A stretch of 64,000 bases of DNA. Source: Paracoccus sp. M683. Its GTDB lineage: Bacteria > Pseudomonadota > Alphaproteobacteria > Rhodobacterales > Rhodobacteraceae. The notes beneath the pieces are model-generated. The model saw only the letters and a list, made by a program, of their open reading frames with translations. It had not been told where the DNA came from and did no database searches. The stretch's first letter is position 1. The number at the start of each line of letters is the position of its first letter. The DNA is taken from positions 1 to 64,000 of the forward strand of contig NZ_VKDF01000002.1 of NCBI RefSeq assembly GCF_007096355.1, in the 5' to 3' direction. The position numbers were made by a program, and so were the translations under genes. Below are positions 18,094 to 27,353 of the stretch, piece by piece.

Positions 18094-19185
18094 ATGACCA
18101 AGATCACACTGGAAAATCTGGCGCATAGCTATTCGCCCAATCCCTCGAAGGATTCGGATTATGCGCTGAAGTCGATGACCATGACCTGGCAGGATGGCGG
18201 CGCCTATGCCCTGCTGGGCAGCTCGGGTTGCGGAAAATCGACTTTGCTGAATATCATCTCGGGGTTGCTGGTGCCGTCGCAGGGGCGCATCCTGTTCGGC
18301 GATCAGGACGTGACCCAGCTGCCGACCGCCGACCGCAATATCGCGCAGGTGTTTCAGTTCCCGGTTGTCTATGACACCATGTCGGTGCGCGATAATCTGG
18401 CCTTCCCGCTGCGCAATCGCGGCATGGCCGAGGCCGAGGTCGCCAAGCGTGTCGCCGAGGTCGCCGAGATGATCGGCATGGCCGAGGTTCTGGACCGCCG
18501 CGCCCGTGGCCTGACCGCCGATGCCAAGCAGAAGATCAGCCTTGGCCGTGGCATGGTGCGGCAAGACGTGAACGCGATCCTGTTCGATGAACCGCTGACC
18601 GTGATCGACCCGCATATGAAATGGGAATTGCGCACGCAGCTGAAGGACCTGCACCGCCGTTTCGGCCATACGATGATCTATGTCACCCATGACCAGACCG
18701 AGGCGCTGACCTTCGCCGATCAGGTCGTGGTCATGTATGATGGCCGCGTGGTGCAGGCGGGCACGCCGCAGGCGCTGTTCGATGCGCCGGAACATACGTT
18801 TGTGGGTTACTTCATCGGCTCGCCCGGCATGAACGTGCTGGACGCGCGGGTCGACGGCGCCACCGCCCATGTCGCAGGCGCCACGGTCGCACTGAATCAC
18901 GGCTATTCACCCAAGGGCAGCAAGGTCCAGATCGGCGTGCGCCCCGAATTTGCCACGCTGGCTGTGGGCGGCGCGGGCCTGCCCTATGCCATCCGCCGGA
19001 TCGAGGATGTCGGCCACCACCGCATCGTGCGCGGTCAGGTAGGCCCGCAGGATTTCAACGTGATCGTCCCCGAAGGCCAGCCGATCCCCGAGGGGGCCGA
19101 CCGCGTGATCGTCGATCCCGCCCATACCCATGTCTATGTCGATGACTGGCGGGTCGCCCCCGCCGCAGCGGAAAGGGCCGCATGA
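18094..19185 (+). CDS. glpT: GlpT, second ABC transporter ATPase for glycerol (degenerate signature)
   Basis: 363 residues. Walker A GSSGCGKST (about 40-48), Walker B AILFDEPLTVIDP and an intact switch loop YVTHDQTEA (about 196-204). The signature LSGGQ is replaced by LTADA in GLTADAKQKISLGRG (about 140). With GlpS it should form a heterodimer having one complete and one degenerate ATP site. GGGAGGAG precedes the ATG; the stop overlaps glpP (ATGA). Despite the symbol this is not the E. coli glycerol-3-phosphate antiporter of the same name. Confidence 0.9.
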   Translation: MTKITLENLAHSYSPNPSKDSDYALKSMTMTWQDGGAYALLGSSGCGKSTLLNIISGLLVPSQGRILFGDQDVTQLPTADRNIAQVFQFPVVYDTMSVRDNLAFPLRNRGMAEAEVAKRVAEVAEMIGMAEVLDRRARGLTADAKQKISLGRGMVRQDVNAILFDEPLTVIDPHMKWELRTQLKDLHRRFGHTMIYVTHDQTEALTFADQVVVMYDGRVVQAGTPQALFDAPEHTFVGYFIGSPGMNVLDARVDGATAHVAGATVALNHGYSPKGSKVQIGVRPEFATLAVGGAGLPYAIRRIEDVGHHRIVRGQVGPQDFNVIVPEGQPIPEGADRVIVDPAHTHVYVDDWRVAPAAAERAA

Positions 19186-20051
19186 TGGATAAACCCGTCA
19201 ACAACCGTGCCTGGTTCCTGGTTCTGCCGGTTCTGGCGCTCGTGGCCTTTTCGGCGGTGCTGCCGCTGATGACGGTCGTTAACTACTCGATCCAGGACAC
19301 GTTCGGGAACAATCAGTTCTTCTGGGCGGGCCTAGAATGGTTCGAGGATGTCATCAATTCCGACCGCATCCGCGCCGCGCTTGGCCGCCAGATCCTGTTC
19401 TCGGCCATCATCCTTGCCATCGAGATCCCGCTTGGCATCTTCATCGCCCTGAACATGCCCAAGAAGGGCGCATGGGCGTCCTTCTGTCTGGTGCTGATGG
19501 CGCTGCCGCTGTTGATCCCGTGGAACGTCGTGGGCACCATCTGGCAGGTCTTTGGCCGCGTCGATATCGGGCTTCTGGGCTATACCCTGGCCAAGCTGGG
19601 CATTGATTACAACTATGTCAACGACGCGCTGGATGCCTGGGTGACGATCATCGTCATGGATGTCTGGCACTGGACCAGCCTCGTCGCGCTGCTCTGCTAT
19701 GCCGGTCTGCAATCCATCCCCGACGCCTATTACCAGGCCGCCAAGATCGACCAGGCGTCGCGCTGGAAGGTCTTCCGCTATATCGAGTTGCCCAAGATGC
19801 AGGGCGTGCTGCTGATCGCCGTCCTTCTGCGTTTCATGGACAGCTTCATGATCTATACCGAGCCCTTCGTCGTCACCGGCGGCGGTCCGGGCAATGCCAC
19901 CACCTTCCTGTCGATCGACCTCGTGAAAATGGCCGTGGGGCAGTTCGACCTTGGCCCGGCAGCGGCCTTCAGCCTGATCTATTTCCTGGTGATCCTGCTG
20001 ATTTCCTTCGTCTTCTACACCGTCATGACCAAAGATCAGGGGGCGCAATAA
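19182..20051 (+). CDS. glpP: GlpP, ABC transporter permease for glycerol
   Basis: 289 residues with about six membrane helices; a MalF/UgpA-type permease. The cytoplasmic EAA-like loop that docks on the ATPase is YYQAAKIDQASRWKVFRYI near residues 185-203. Forms the membrane channel with GlpQ. Start ATG at 19182 (a second ATG at 19185) overlaps the glpT stop; its own stop shares one base with the glpQ start (TAATG). Coupling throughout points to one transcript. Confidence 0.93.
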   Translation: MMDKPVNNRAWFLVLPVLALVAFSAVLPLMTVVNYSIQDTFGNNQFFWAGLEWFEDVINSDRIRAALGRQILFSAIILAIEIPLGIFIALNMPKKGAWASFCLVLMALPLLIPWNVVGTIWQVFGRVDIGLLGYTLAKLGIDYNYVNDALDAWVTIIVMDVWHWTSLVALLCYAGLQSIPDAYYQAAKIDQASRWKVFRYIELPKMQGVLLIAVLLRFMDSFMIYTEPFVVTGGGPGNATTFLSIDLVKMAVGQFDLGPAAAFSLIYFLVILLISFVFYTVMTKDQGAQ

Positions 20052-20872
20052 TGGCCGCTGTCGCAGAATCCAAAGGCCGCGGATCCGCCATCGTCATGGC
20101 GATCTACCTGCTGTTCCTGCTGTTGCCGATCTACTGGCTCTTGAACATGTCGCTGAAGACCAACCGGGAAATCCTCGGCGCCTTCAGCCTCTGGCCGCAA
20201 AACCCGACGCTGGCCAATTACGCGACGATCCTGACGGACCCGTCGTGGTATATGGGCTATGTCAACAGCCTGACCTATGTGGTGATGAACACGGTCATCT
20301 CGATCACCGTGGCGCTGCCGGCGGCCTATGCCTTCTCGCGCTATCGGTTTCTGGGCGACAAACACCTGTTCTTCTGGCTTCTGACCAACCGCATGGCCCC
20401 GGCGGCGGTCTTTGCTCTGCCCTTCTTCCAGCTCTATTCATCCATCGGCCTCTTCGACACCCATATCGCCGTCGCACTGGCGCATTGCCTGTTCAACGTG
20501 CCCCTCGCCGTCTGGATCCTCGAAGGCTTCATGTCCGGCGTCCCGCGCGAGATCGACGAGACCGCCTATATCGACGGGTATTCCTTCCCGCGCTTCTTCG
20601 TGAAGATCTTCATGCCGCTGATCGCGAGCGGCATCGGCGTCGCCGCCTTCTTCTGCTTCATGTTCTCATGGGTGGAACTGCTGCTCAGCCGCACCCTGAC
20701 CTCGGTCAACGCCAAACCCATCGCCGCGACGATGACCCGCACGGTCAGCGCATCCGGCATGGATTGGGGTGTGCTGGCAGCTGCGGGTATCCTGACGATC
20801 ATCCCCGGCGCGTTGGTGATCTGGTTCGTCCGCAACTACATCGCCAAGGGCTTTGCCCTGGGGAGGGTGTAA
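20051..20872 (+). CDS. glpQ: GlpQ, ABC transporter permease for glycerol
   Basis: 273 residues, MalG/UgpE-type permease with about six helices and an EAA loop at EIDETAYIDGYSFPRFFVKIF. Pairs with GlpP. It is not the periplasmic glycerophosphodiester phosphodiesterase that carries the same symbol in E. coli. A repeat with a strong hairpin follows within 20 bases of the stop, before glpU. Confidence 0.92.
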   Translation: MAAVAESKGRGSAIVMAIYLLFLLLPIYWLLNMSLKTNREILGAFSLWPQNPTLANYATILTDPSWYMGYVNSLTYVVMNTVISITVALPAAYAFSRYRFLGDKHLFFWLLTNRMAPAAVFALPFFQLYSSIGLFDTHIAVALAHCLFNVPLAVWILEGFMSGVPREIDETAYIDGYSFPRFFVKIFMPLIASGIGVAAFFCFMFSWVELLLSRTLTSVNAKPIAATMTRTVSASGMDWGVLAAAGILTIIPGALVIWFVRNYIAKGFALGRV

Positions 20873-20888
20873 AAATGCCCACCCTGCC

Positions 20889-20937
20889 GCTTCTTCTTCA
20901 TGCAAATATCCTGGGGGTCCGGGGGCAAAGCCCCCGG
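20889..20937 (-). repeat. GGATATTT repeat copy 4 with hairpin, between glpQ and glpU
   Basis: Read on the minus strand: perfect hairpin CCGGGGGC-TTT-GCCCCCGG (20937-20919), then ACCCCC, then AGGATATTTGCATGAAGAAG. It is almost the same 48-base unit as copy 2. On the plus strand, within the glp transcript, the hairpin could lower expression of the distal genes or protect the proximal mRNA. Confidence 0.8.
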
Positions 20938-20969
20938 CTGTCGCGGGACGCAAATCAAGGTGCAAGCCA

Positions 20970-21368
20970 ATGACCAAATCCGTCAACACCGGCTTCGCCA
21001 TCGTCGGCCTGATCTGGCTCGGCTTCCTCTTCTGGCTGACCACCCTTGTGCCCATGAAGGACGAGGCCAAGGACTGGTTCGGCAGCCTCGACCCCGGCGG
21101 CTGGATGGCTTGGACCTTTCCATCCGCCCTGTTCTTCACCATCATCGCGGGCCTGTTGATCCTGTTCACCTGGCTCGCCATCCGCTTCCCCGAAACGCCG
21201 CGCAAGGGCATGTTGGGGATCATGACGACGCGCGGCGACCGGCTGTTCATCAGCCTGCTCGGCTCGGCCTTCATCTGCCTCATCTGGTTGGGGGTGATGG
21301 GGATGCCGGTCTGGGGCGGGCTGGCCGTCGCGCTGATTTACGCCGCAGCGGTATTCCGCTGGGTGTGA
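20970..21368 (+). CDS. glpU: GlpU, small membrane protein of the glycerol transporter (DUF2160)
   Basis: 132 residues with four hydrophobic segments (for example IVGLIWLGFLFWLTTLVPM and FISLLGSAFICLIWLGVMGM). Matches the DUF2160 family, found almost only inside glpSTPQUV operons; its biochemical role is not established. The start at 20970 lies about 100 bases after glpQ because a repeat element is inserted between; a frame open from 20853 runs through that repeat and is not a credible N-terminus. Confidence 0.9.
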   Translation: MTKSVNTGFAIVGLIWLGFLFWLTTLVPMKDEAKDWFGSLDPGGWMAWTFPSALFFTIIAGLLILFTWLAIRFPETPRKGMLGIMTTRGDRLFISLLGSAFICLIWLGVMGMPVWGGLAVALIYAAAVFRWV

Positions 21369-21409
21369 CAACCGCCGGGTAACCGGCACCAACGGGAGGG
21401 AAACCCCAA

Positions 21410-23122
21410 ATGAAACTTCACCTGACGACCGCCATGGCGCTTGCGCTGATGGCAACGGCCGCCCAGGCTGGCATGGACGAGGCCAAAGCCTTCCTCGATG
21501 CCGAAATCGGCGACCAATCAACGCTGGACCGCGCCGGCCAAGAAGCCGAGATGCAATGGTTCATCGACGCAGCCGCCCCCTTCGCGGGCATGGAAATCAA
21601 CGTGGTGTCGGAAACCATCACCACCCATGAATACGAATCCAAGGTGCTGGCCCCGGCGTTCTCGGCCATCACCGGCATCAAGATCACCCATGACCTGATC
21701 GGCGAAGGCGATGTGGTCGAAAAGCTGCAAACCCAGATGCAGTCGGGCGAAAACGTCTATGACGCCTATGTCAACGACAGCGACCTGATCGGCACCCATT
21801 GGCGTTACCAGCAGGCGCGCAACCTGACCGACTGGATGGCCAATGCCGGCGCCGATGTAACCAACCCGAACCTGGACTTGGCCGATTTCATCGGCGCCTC
21901 CTTCACCACGGCGCCAGACGGCAACCTGTATCAGCTGCCCGACCAGCAATTCGCGAACCTCTACTGGTTCCGCTATGACTGGTTCAACGACGAGACGATC
22001 AAGGCCGAGTTCAAGGAAAAATACGGCTATGACCTTGGCGTTCCGGTGAACTGGTCCGCCTATGAGGACATCGCCGAATTCTTCACCGGCCGCGAGATCG
22101 ACGGCAAGCAGGTCTATGGCCATATGGACTATGGCAAGAAGGACCCCTCGCTTGGCTGGCGCTTCACCGATGCCTGGCTGTCGATGGCCGGGAACGGCGA
22201 CAAGGGCATTCCGAACGGCAAGCCGGTCGATGAATGGGGCATCCGCGTCGATGAAAACAGCCGTCCGGTCGGGTCCTGCGTGGCCCGCGGCGGCGACACC
22301 AATGGCCCGGCCTCGGTCTATGCGATCCAGAAATACCTGGACTGGCTGGGCAAGTTCGCGCCTCCGGCGGCTCAGGGCATGACCTTCTCGGAATCGGGCC
22401 CGGTCCCGGCGCAGGGCGAAGTGGCCCAGCAGATGTTCTGGTACACCGCCTTTACCGCCGACATGGTCAAGGAAGGCACCCCCGTGGTGAACGAGGATGG
22501 CACGCCGAAATGGCGCATGGCCCCCTCGCCCAAGGGTGCCTATTGGCAGGACGGCATGAAGCTGGGCTATCAGGATGCCGGTTCCTGGACGCTGCTGAAA
22601 TCGACCCCCGATGACCGCGCCAAGGCTGCCTGGCTTTACGCGCAATTCGTGACCTCGAAAACGGTGGACGTGAAGAAAAGCCATGTCGGCCTGACCTTCA
22701 TCCGCGAATCCACCATCCAGCACCAAAGCTTCACCGACCGCGCGCCCAATCTGGGCGGTCTGGTCGAGTTCTATCGCTCGCCTGCCCGCCTGCAATGGTC
22801 GCCCACCGGCACCAACGTGCCCGACTATCCGAAGCTGGCGCAGCTGTGGTGGCAGGCCATCGGCGATGCCTCATCGGGCGCCAAGACCGCACAGGAAGCC
22901 ATGGACAGCCTCTGCGCCGAGCAGGAAAGCGTGATGGAGCGGTTGGAGCGTGCCGGCGTTCAGGGCGATATCGGCCCGAAGATGAACGAAGAGCATGATC
23001 TGGAATACTGGAACACCTTCGCCAAGGAAAACGGCACCATCGCGCCCCAGCTGAAGCTGGAGAACGAGAAGCCGCAGCCGGAAACCATCAGCTATGACGA
23101 GCTGGTGAAAAGCTGGCAGTAA
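21410..23122 (+). CDS. glpV: GlpV, periplasmic glycerol-binding protein
   Basis: 570 residues, family 1 extracellular solute-binding protein, long for the class as is usual for GlpV. Signal peptide [15 protein letters not shown] cleaved before GMDEAK. It delivers glycerol to GlpP/GlpQ. GGGAGGGAAACCCC lies upstream of the ATG. Its placement last in the transporter block and before glpK matches other alphaproteobacterial glp operons. A long inverted pair of repeats lies between it and glpK. Confidence 0.93.
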   Translation: MKLHLTTAMALALMATAAQAGMDEAKAFLDAEIGDQSTLDRAGQEAEMQWFIDAAAPFAGMEINVVSETITTHEYESKVLAPAFSAITGIKITHDLIGEGDVVEKLQTQMQSGENVYDAYVNDSDLIGTHWRYQQARNLTDWMANAGADVTNPNLDLADFIGASFTTAPDGNLYQLPDQQFANLYWFRYDWFNDETIKAEFKEKYGYDLGVPVNWSAYEDIAEFFTGREIDGKQVYGHMDYGKKDPSLGWRFTDAWLSMAGNGDKGIPNGKPVDEWGIRVDENSRPVGSCVARGGDTNGPASVYAIQKYLDWLGKFAPPAAQGMTFSESGPVPAQGEVAQQMFWYTAFTADMVKEGTPVVNEDGTPKWRMAPSPKGAYWQDGMKLGYQDAGSWTLLKSTPDDRAKAAWLYAQFVTSKTVDVKKSHVGLTFIRESTIQHQSFTDRAPNLGGLVEFYRSPARLQWSPTGTNVPDYPKLAQLWWQAIGDASSGAKTAQEAMDSLCAEQESVMERLERAGVQGDIGPKMNEEHDLEYWNTFAKENGTIAPQLKLENEKPQPETISYDELVKSWQ

Positions 23123-23156
23123 CAACCATGGATCGGGGGTGGGCGCTGCCTGCCCC

Positions 23157-23180
23157 CTTTCTTCTTCATTCAAATATCCA
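23157..23180 (-). repeat. GGATATTT repeat copy 5 (left arm of an inverted pair)
   Basis: On the minus strand reads GGATATTTGAATGAAGAAG and on to AAAG. It is the near-exact reverse complement of copy 6, 31 bases away, so the two arms can fold into a stem of about 24 bp with few mismatches in the glpV-glpK intergenic mRNA. Confidence 0.75.
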
Positions 23181-23211
23181 GATCCTGGTGGTGATGCCGG
23201 GTGCCTCCGGC

Positions 23212-23236
23212 GGGGATATTTTGATGAAGAAGAAAG
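23212..23236 (+). repeat. GGATATTT repeat copy 6 (right arm of an inverted pair)
   Basis: Reads GGGGATATTTTGATGAAGAA and on to GAAAG, preceded by GCCTCCGGC, and ends 20 bases before the glpK ATG. With copy 5 it forms a long hairpin just 5' of the glpK ribosome binding site. Confidence 0.75.
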
Positions 23237-23255
23237 CCTGACAAAGAGGAATGCG

Positions 23256-24731
23256 ATGACGATTCTGGCCATAGATCAGGGCACGACCTCGTCGCGGGCG
23301 CTGGTCTTTTCTGCAGAGCTACAGGTGGCGGCGACCGCGCAGCAGGAATTTCCGCAGCATTTCCCGCAATCGGGCTGGGTCGAACACGATCCCGATGACA
23401 TCTGGACCACCACCGCAGCCACCGCACGGGGCGCCATCGAGAAGGCGGGCAACCCGCGCATCGACGCGATCGGCATCACCAATCAGCGGGAAACGACGCT
23501 GATCTGGGATCGCAGGACCGGCCAGCCCATTCACAACGCGATCGTCTGGCAGGACCGACGCACCTCTGATCTGTGTGCGAGGCTGAAGGACGAGGGGAAC
23601 GAGCCCGCCGTCACCGCAGCGACGGGGTTGCTGCTGGATCCCTATTTCAGCGCCACCAAGATCAGCTGGATCCTGGATCATGTCGAAGGCGCAAGGCTGC
23701 GGGCCGAAAAGGGCGATCTGGCGTTCGGCACTGTTGACAGCTTTCTGATCTGGAAGCTGACCGATGGCCGCAGTCATGTGACCGATGCGACCAATGCGGC
23801 GCGGACAATGCTGTATGACATCCGCAAGGGCCAATGGTCCGAGGATATGTGTCGCCTGTTTGGCGTGCCCATGTCGATCCTGCCCGAGGTTCGCGACAGC
23901 GCCGCCGAGTTCGGTGTGACCCGCGCCGATCTGTTCGGCCGCGAGATTCCGATCCTGGGCGTGGCCGGCGACCAGCAGGCTGCGACCGTGGGGCAGGCCT
24001 GTTTCCAGCCCGGCATGATGAAATCGACCTATGGCACGGGCTGTTTCGCGCTGTTGAACACAGGCACCGAGGCCGTCACCTCGGATAACCGGCTGCTGAC
24101 CACGATTGCCTATCAGCTGGACGGCAAGCCGACCTATGCGCTGGAAGGCAGCATCTTCATTGCCGGCGCGGTGGTGCAATGGCTGCGCGACGGGTTGAAG
24201 CTGATCCGCGAGGCCAGCGAGACCGGCCCCCTGTCGGCCAAGGCCGACGAAAGCCAACAAATCATCATGGTCCCCGCCTTTACCGGCCTTGGGGCACCGC
24301 ATTGGAACCCGAATGCGCGCGGCGCCATCTTTGGGCTGACGCGCAATACCGGCCCGGCCGAATTCGCCCGCGCCGCGCTGGAAAGTGTGGGCTTTCAGAC
24401 CCGCGACCTGTGGCAGGCAATGCTGGCCGACTGGCCCGGCGCGGACGATGCCGTCCTGCGTGTCGATGGCGGCATGACAGCCAGCGAACCGGCGATGCAG
24501 TTTCTGGCCGACATCCTCGGCGCGCCGGTGGATCGGCCGGTGAACACCGAAACCACCGCCCAGGGCGCCGCCTGGCTGGCGGGTTATCGCGCCGGGCTGT
24601 GTCCGGGGCCGGATGAATATGCCCGCGCCTGGCGACTGGACCGCCGGTTCGAGCCGCAGATGGACAGCGCCACCCGCGATGCGCGCTATGCCGCCTGGAA
24701 TCGCGCGGTTCAGGCGGTGATCAGCGTCTGA
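23256..24731 (+). CDS. glpK: GlpK, glycerol kinase
   Basis: 491 residues, FGGY sugar kinase family; phosphorylates glycerol to glycerol-3-phosphate, the inducer of GlpR and substrate of GlpD. N-terminal ATP-binding motif [14 protein letters not shown], glycerol-contact region [13 protein letters not shown], and C-terminal [18 protein letters not shown]. The start at 23256 is certain from the family N-terminus; an ATG five bases earlier opens a two-codon frame (ATGCGATGA) overlapping it, a small oddity. Completes import, phosphorylation and oxidation in one locus. Confidence 0.96.
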   Translation: MTILAIDQGTTSSRALVFSAELQVAATAQQEFPQHFPQSGWVEHDPDDIWTTTAATARGAIEKAGNPRIDAIGITNQRETTLIWDRRTGQPIHNAIVWQDRRTSDLCARLKDEGNEPAVTAATGLLLDPYFSATKISWILDHVEGARLRAEKGDLAFGTVDSFLIWKLTDGRSHVTDATNAARTMLYDIRKGQWSEDMCRLFGVPMSILPEVRDSAAEFGVTRADLFGREIPILGVAGDQQAATVGQACFQPGMMKSTYGTGCFALLNTGTEAVTSDNRLLTTIAYQLDGKPTYALEGSIFIAGAVVQWLRDGLKLIREASETGPLSAKADESQQIIMVPAFTGLGAPHWNPNARGAIFGLTRNTGPAEFARAALESVGFQTRDLWQAMLADWPGADDAVLRVDGGMTASEPAMQFLADILGAPVDRPVNTETTAQGAAWLAGYRAGLCPGPDEYARAWRLDRRFEPQMDSATRDARYAAWNRAVQAVISV

Positions 24732-24758
24732 TCCATTCGTGATTTCACCTCGCCGTGA

Positions 24759-24781
24759 TTTTCCGTATGATCATCGGAAAA
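24759..24781. promoter_or_regulatory. Palindrome between glpK and the lipoprotein gene
   Basis: TTTTCCG (24759-24765) and CGGAAAA (24775-24781) are exact inverted repeats; the middle contains the palindrome ATGATCAT. GATAAAAT follows at 24783. It could be an operator over the promoter of the next gene or a weak terminator of glpK. Confidence 0.45.
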
Positions 24782-24804
24782 AGATAAAATGTGGGGCGAG
24801 CGAT

Positions 24805-25386
24805 ATGAACTGGCTTTTGAAACTGGCCATCGTCGGGCTGGTGGCCTCTTGCGGTGGGGGCAGCTATAAGGCACCGCGCAATCTGGACAATGCCTGCGCC
24901 ATCGCGGCCGAGCGGCCGGCCTATTTCCGCGCCATGAAGGCGGCGGAACGAAAATGGGGCGTGCCGGTCTATGTCCAGATGGCCTCGATTCATCAGGAAT
25001 CGAAGTTCATCGGCGATGCGCGGACGCCGCATCAATATGCCCTTGGTGTCATTCCCATCGGCCGGCAATCCTCGGCCTATGGTTACAGCCAGGCGCTGGA
25101 CGGCACCTGGGAGGAATATCAGCGCGAAACCGGCAATCGCCGCGCAAAACGGGATGATATCCGCGATGCGACGGATTTCATGGGCTGGTACATGCATGGA
25201 TCTACACAAAGGCTGGGTATCTCGAAGCAGGATGCGACCTCGCAATATCTGGCCTATCACGAGGGGCGGTCGGGCTTTGCGCGGCAATCCTATCTTGGCA
25301 AAAGCTGGCTGGTGCGGGTGTCGAACCAGGTCGGCCAGCGCGCCCAGATGTATCGCGCACAGCTGGCATCCTGCGGCCGTCGTTAG
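24805..25386 (+). CDS. Lipoprotein with lytic transglycosylase (SLT)-like domain
   Basis: 193 residues. A lipoprotein signal ends in LVASC (lipobox cysteine about residue 16). The mature part resembles an SLT-type lytic transglycosylase: catalytic glutamate in SIHQESKF, a GYSQALDGTWEEY segment equivalent to the family GLMQ motif, and AYHEGRSGFAR in place of AYNxG. It would cleave peptidoglycan from the outer membrane inner face. It stands alone between glpK and a GST gene, with its own apparent promoter region. Confidence 0.8.
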   Translation: MNWLLKLAIVGLVASCGGGSYKAPRNLDNACAIAAERPAYFRAMKAAERKWGVPVYVQMASIHQESKFIGDARTPHQYALGVIPIGRQSSAYGYSQALDGTWEEYQRETGNRRAKRDDIRDATDFMGWYMHGSTQRLGISKQDATSQYLAYHEGRSGFARQSYLGKSWLVRVSNQVGQRAQMYRAQLASCGRR

Positions 25387-25475
25387 GACGGGCCACCGGC
25401 AACATTTGACCTGTTGACGCCGGCCGCGCGCTGCGGCCTGATGGAGGTCAGCCCGCAGCCAGCCTCGGAGAAGCG

Positions 25476-26063
25476 ATGTATACCGTCATCGGCACCGTCA
25501 ACAGCCGCACCCTGCGCGTGCTGTGGATGCTGGAAGAGTTGGGGGCCGAGTATCAGCACGTCCCGGCCAATCCACAAAGCGACGGCGTGGTCGAGTTCAA
25601 CCCCGCCGGCAAGGTTCCGGTTCTGGTGGCCGATGGCACGCCGATCACCGATTCGACCGCGATCCTGACCTTTCTGGCCGATCATCACGGCGCGATGACC
25701 CACCCTGCCGGCAGCATCGAGCGTGCCCGGCAGGACAGTCTGACCCAGCTGATCCTGGACGAATTCGACGCGGCCCTTTGGATGGCCGCCCGCCACAGTT
25801 TCATCCTGCCGGAAGAACTGCGCATGTCGGCCATCAAGAACACCCTGCGATGGGAATTCGAGCGCAGCCAGAAAACCCTGATGCATCGCATGGGCGAGGG
25901 CGATTTTCTGATGGGCGAACAGATGACCGTTCCCGACATCATCCTGACCCATTGCCTGACCTGGGCGCTGGTCGCCCGCTTTCCCATCGTCGAGGCGCGG
26001 CTGTCCGACTATCTGGACCGCATGCGCGCCCGCCCTGCCTTTCAGAGGGCGGCGGCGCGATAG
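25476..26063 (+). CDS. Glutathione S-transferase family protein
   Basis: 195 residues with an N-terminal thioredoxin-like GST domain (VNSRTLRVLWMLEELGAEY, then FNPAGKVPVLV and the glutathione-binding ITDSTAILTFLADHH) and a helical C-terminal domain (MTVPDIILTHCLTWA). The catalytic Ser/Tyr of the class would be S10 in VNSRTL. Substrate unknown. ATG at 25476 follows GGAGAAGCG. It converges with the AhpD-like gene, only four bases apart. Confidence 0.9.
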   Translation: MYTVIGTVNSRTLRVLWMLEELGAEYQHVPANPQSDGVVEFNPAGKVPVLVADGTPITDSTAILTFLADHHGAMTHPAGSIERARQDSLTQLILDEFDAALWMAARHSFILPEELRMSAIKNTLRWEFERSQKTLMHRMGEGDFLMGEQMTVPDIILTHCLTWALVARFPIVEARLSDYLDRMRARPAFQRAAAR

Positions 26064-26067
26064 CCGC

Positions 26068-26472
26068 TCATCCGGCCTCGGCCTGAAACCTGCCATCGAC
26101 CGGCACCCCAAGGGCGGTGGCCAGCGCATTGGTCTGGCTGGCCATGGCGATGACCGCCAACAACTCGGCATGCTGCTGATCGGTCATGCCCTTGGCGCGG
26201 GCGGCGGCAGTGTGCGAATGCACGCAATATGCACAGCCATTCGCCGTCGACACCGCCAGATAGACCAGTTCCTTCACCAGCGGGTCCAGGGCGCCTGGCG
26301 CCATCACCTGCTGAAGCCGCCCCCATGTTGCGGACAGCAATGCCGGATCATGGGCCAATGCCCGCCAGAAATTGTTGATATAGTCGGTGCCGCGCGCCTC
26401 GCGGATCGCATCGAAAACGGCCCGGCTTTCCTTGGGCGCCTGCTCATCGGACAAAAGCGGGACGGTGGCCAT
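26068..26472 (-). CDS. Carboxymuconolactone decarboxylase/AhpD-like protein
   Basis: 134 residues. The CXXC-containing motif NGCAYCVHSHTAAAR is that of the AhpD/CMD family, most often thiol peroxidase-like enzymes. The exact reaction is unknown. The ATG at 26472 overlaps the stop of the upstream cyclase gene (TGATG), so the two work as a pair in one transcript. Confidence 0.87.
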   Translation of the reverse strand: MATVPLLSDEQAPKESRAVFDAIREARGTDYINNFWRALAHDPALLSATWGRLQQVMAPGALDPLVKELVYLAVSTANGCAYCVHSHTAAARAKGMTDQQHAELLAVIAMASQTNALATALGVPVDGRFQAEAG

Positions 26473-27287
26473 CAAATCACCGCCATGACCCGCGCCGGCC
26501 CGCCGGTGCCCCGCGCATGTTTGGGCGCACCCACGAACAGGGTCGCGCCGGTGGCAGGCAACTGATCCAGATTGGCCAGCGCCTCGATCCCGTATCGCCC
26601 GCCCGGCAGCCACGAATTATGCACGGCGAAATCCGGGGAATTTCCGGGATCCAGCGACAGCGTGTCAACCGCGATCGCCGCCACGCCCAGTTCCGCCAGC
26701 ATATCCGTGGCCGAGGTCGCAAAACCCGGAAAGGCAAAACTGCCATCGGGCGCTGTGCGGAAACCGGTATCGCCGACCTTCGCGGCCCAGCCCGAATGCA
26801 TCGCCACACAGGCCCCAGACGGAATGGCACCATTGGCCGAAACCCAGGCCTCGATATCGGCGGCATCAAGCATGGCATTGGCATCCTCGGCCGCCTTGGC
26901 GCTGATGTCGATCACGCAAAGCGGGCAGATCAGCGTCTCGGGCGCCAGTTCCGCGACGCTAAGACCATCGCGCGAAAAATGCAGCGGTGCGTCGATATGA
27001 GTACCGGAATGTTCGAATATCGTCAGCTTCCACAGCTGATAGCCCGACGTGTCGAAATTCACGGCCTCTTCATAGGCAATGCCGGGCACGCCGTCGAAGG
27101 TCGGGAAATTCTCGTCAAGCACATGGGTCAGGTCGACGACCCTGCCACCTGATTGCGCAAGCGCAGGTCGCGCTGCAAGGGCGCCGGCCGCGATGGCGGC
27201 GGTTCCGGCGGCGGCAGCGCCAGAGAACAGCTGCCGCCGGCTCAGCATGGATCTCTTTACGGAATCAATGACGCAAGCATGACACAT
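26472..27287 (-). CDS. Tat-exported cyclase family protein (kynurenine formamidase-like)
   Basis: 271 residues. Twin-arginine signal SRRQLFSGAAAAGTAAIAAG with cleavage after PALAQ. The mature part carries the cyclase family metal motif HSGTHIDAPLHF (HXGTHXDXPXH) and downstream GVAAIAVDTLSLD and HNSWLPGG. Members hydrolyse amides or esters with a bound metal; the substrate here is unknown. ATG at 27287 follows AAGGAGATG. MCHAC at the very start precedes the Tat region and is unusual. Coupled to the AhpD-like gene. Confidence 0.87.
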   Translation of the reverse strand: MCHACVIDSVKRSMLSRRQLFSGAAAAGTAAIAAGALAARPALAQSGGRVVDLTHVLDENFPTFDGVPGIAYEEAVNFDTSGYQLWKLTIFEHSGTHIDAPLHFSRDGLSVAELAPETLICPLCVIDISAKAAEDANAMLDAADIEAWVSANGAIPSGACVAMHSGWAAKVGDTGFRTAPDGSFAFPGFATSATDMLAELGVAAIAVDTLSLDPGNSPDFAVHNSWLPGGRYGIEALANLDQLPATGATLFVGAPKHARGTGGPARVMAVI

Positions 27288-27353
27288 TCGGGCATCTCCT
27301 TGGCTGGTCCAGGGTAAAGGATGCCATGCCCCCTGCCCCACGCAAGGGCTTTC

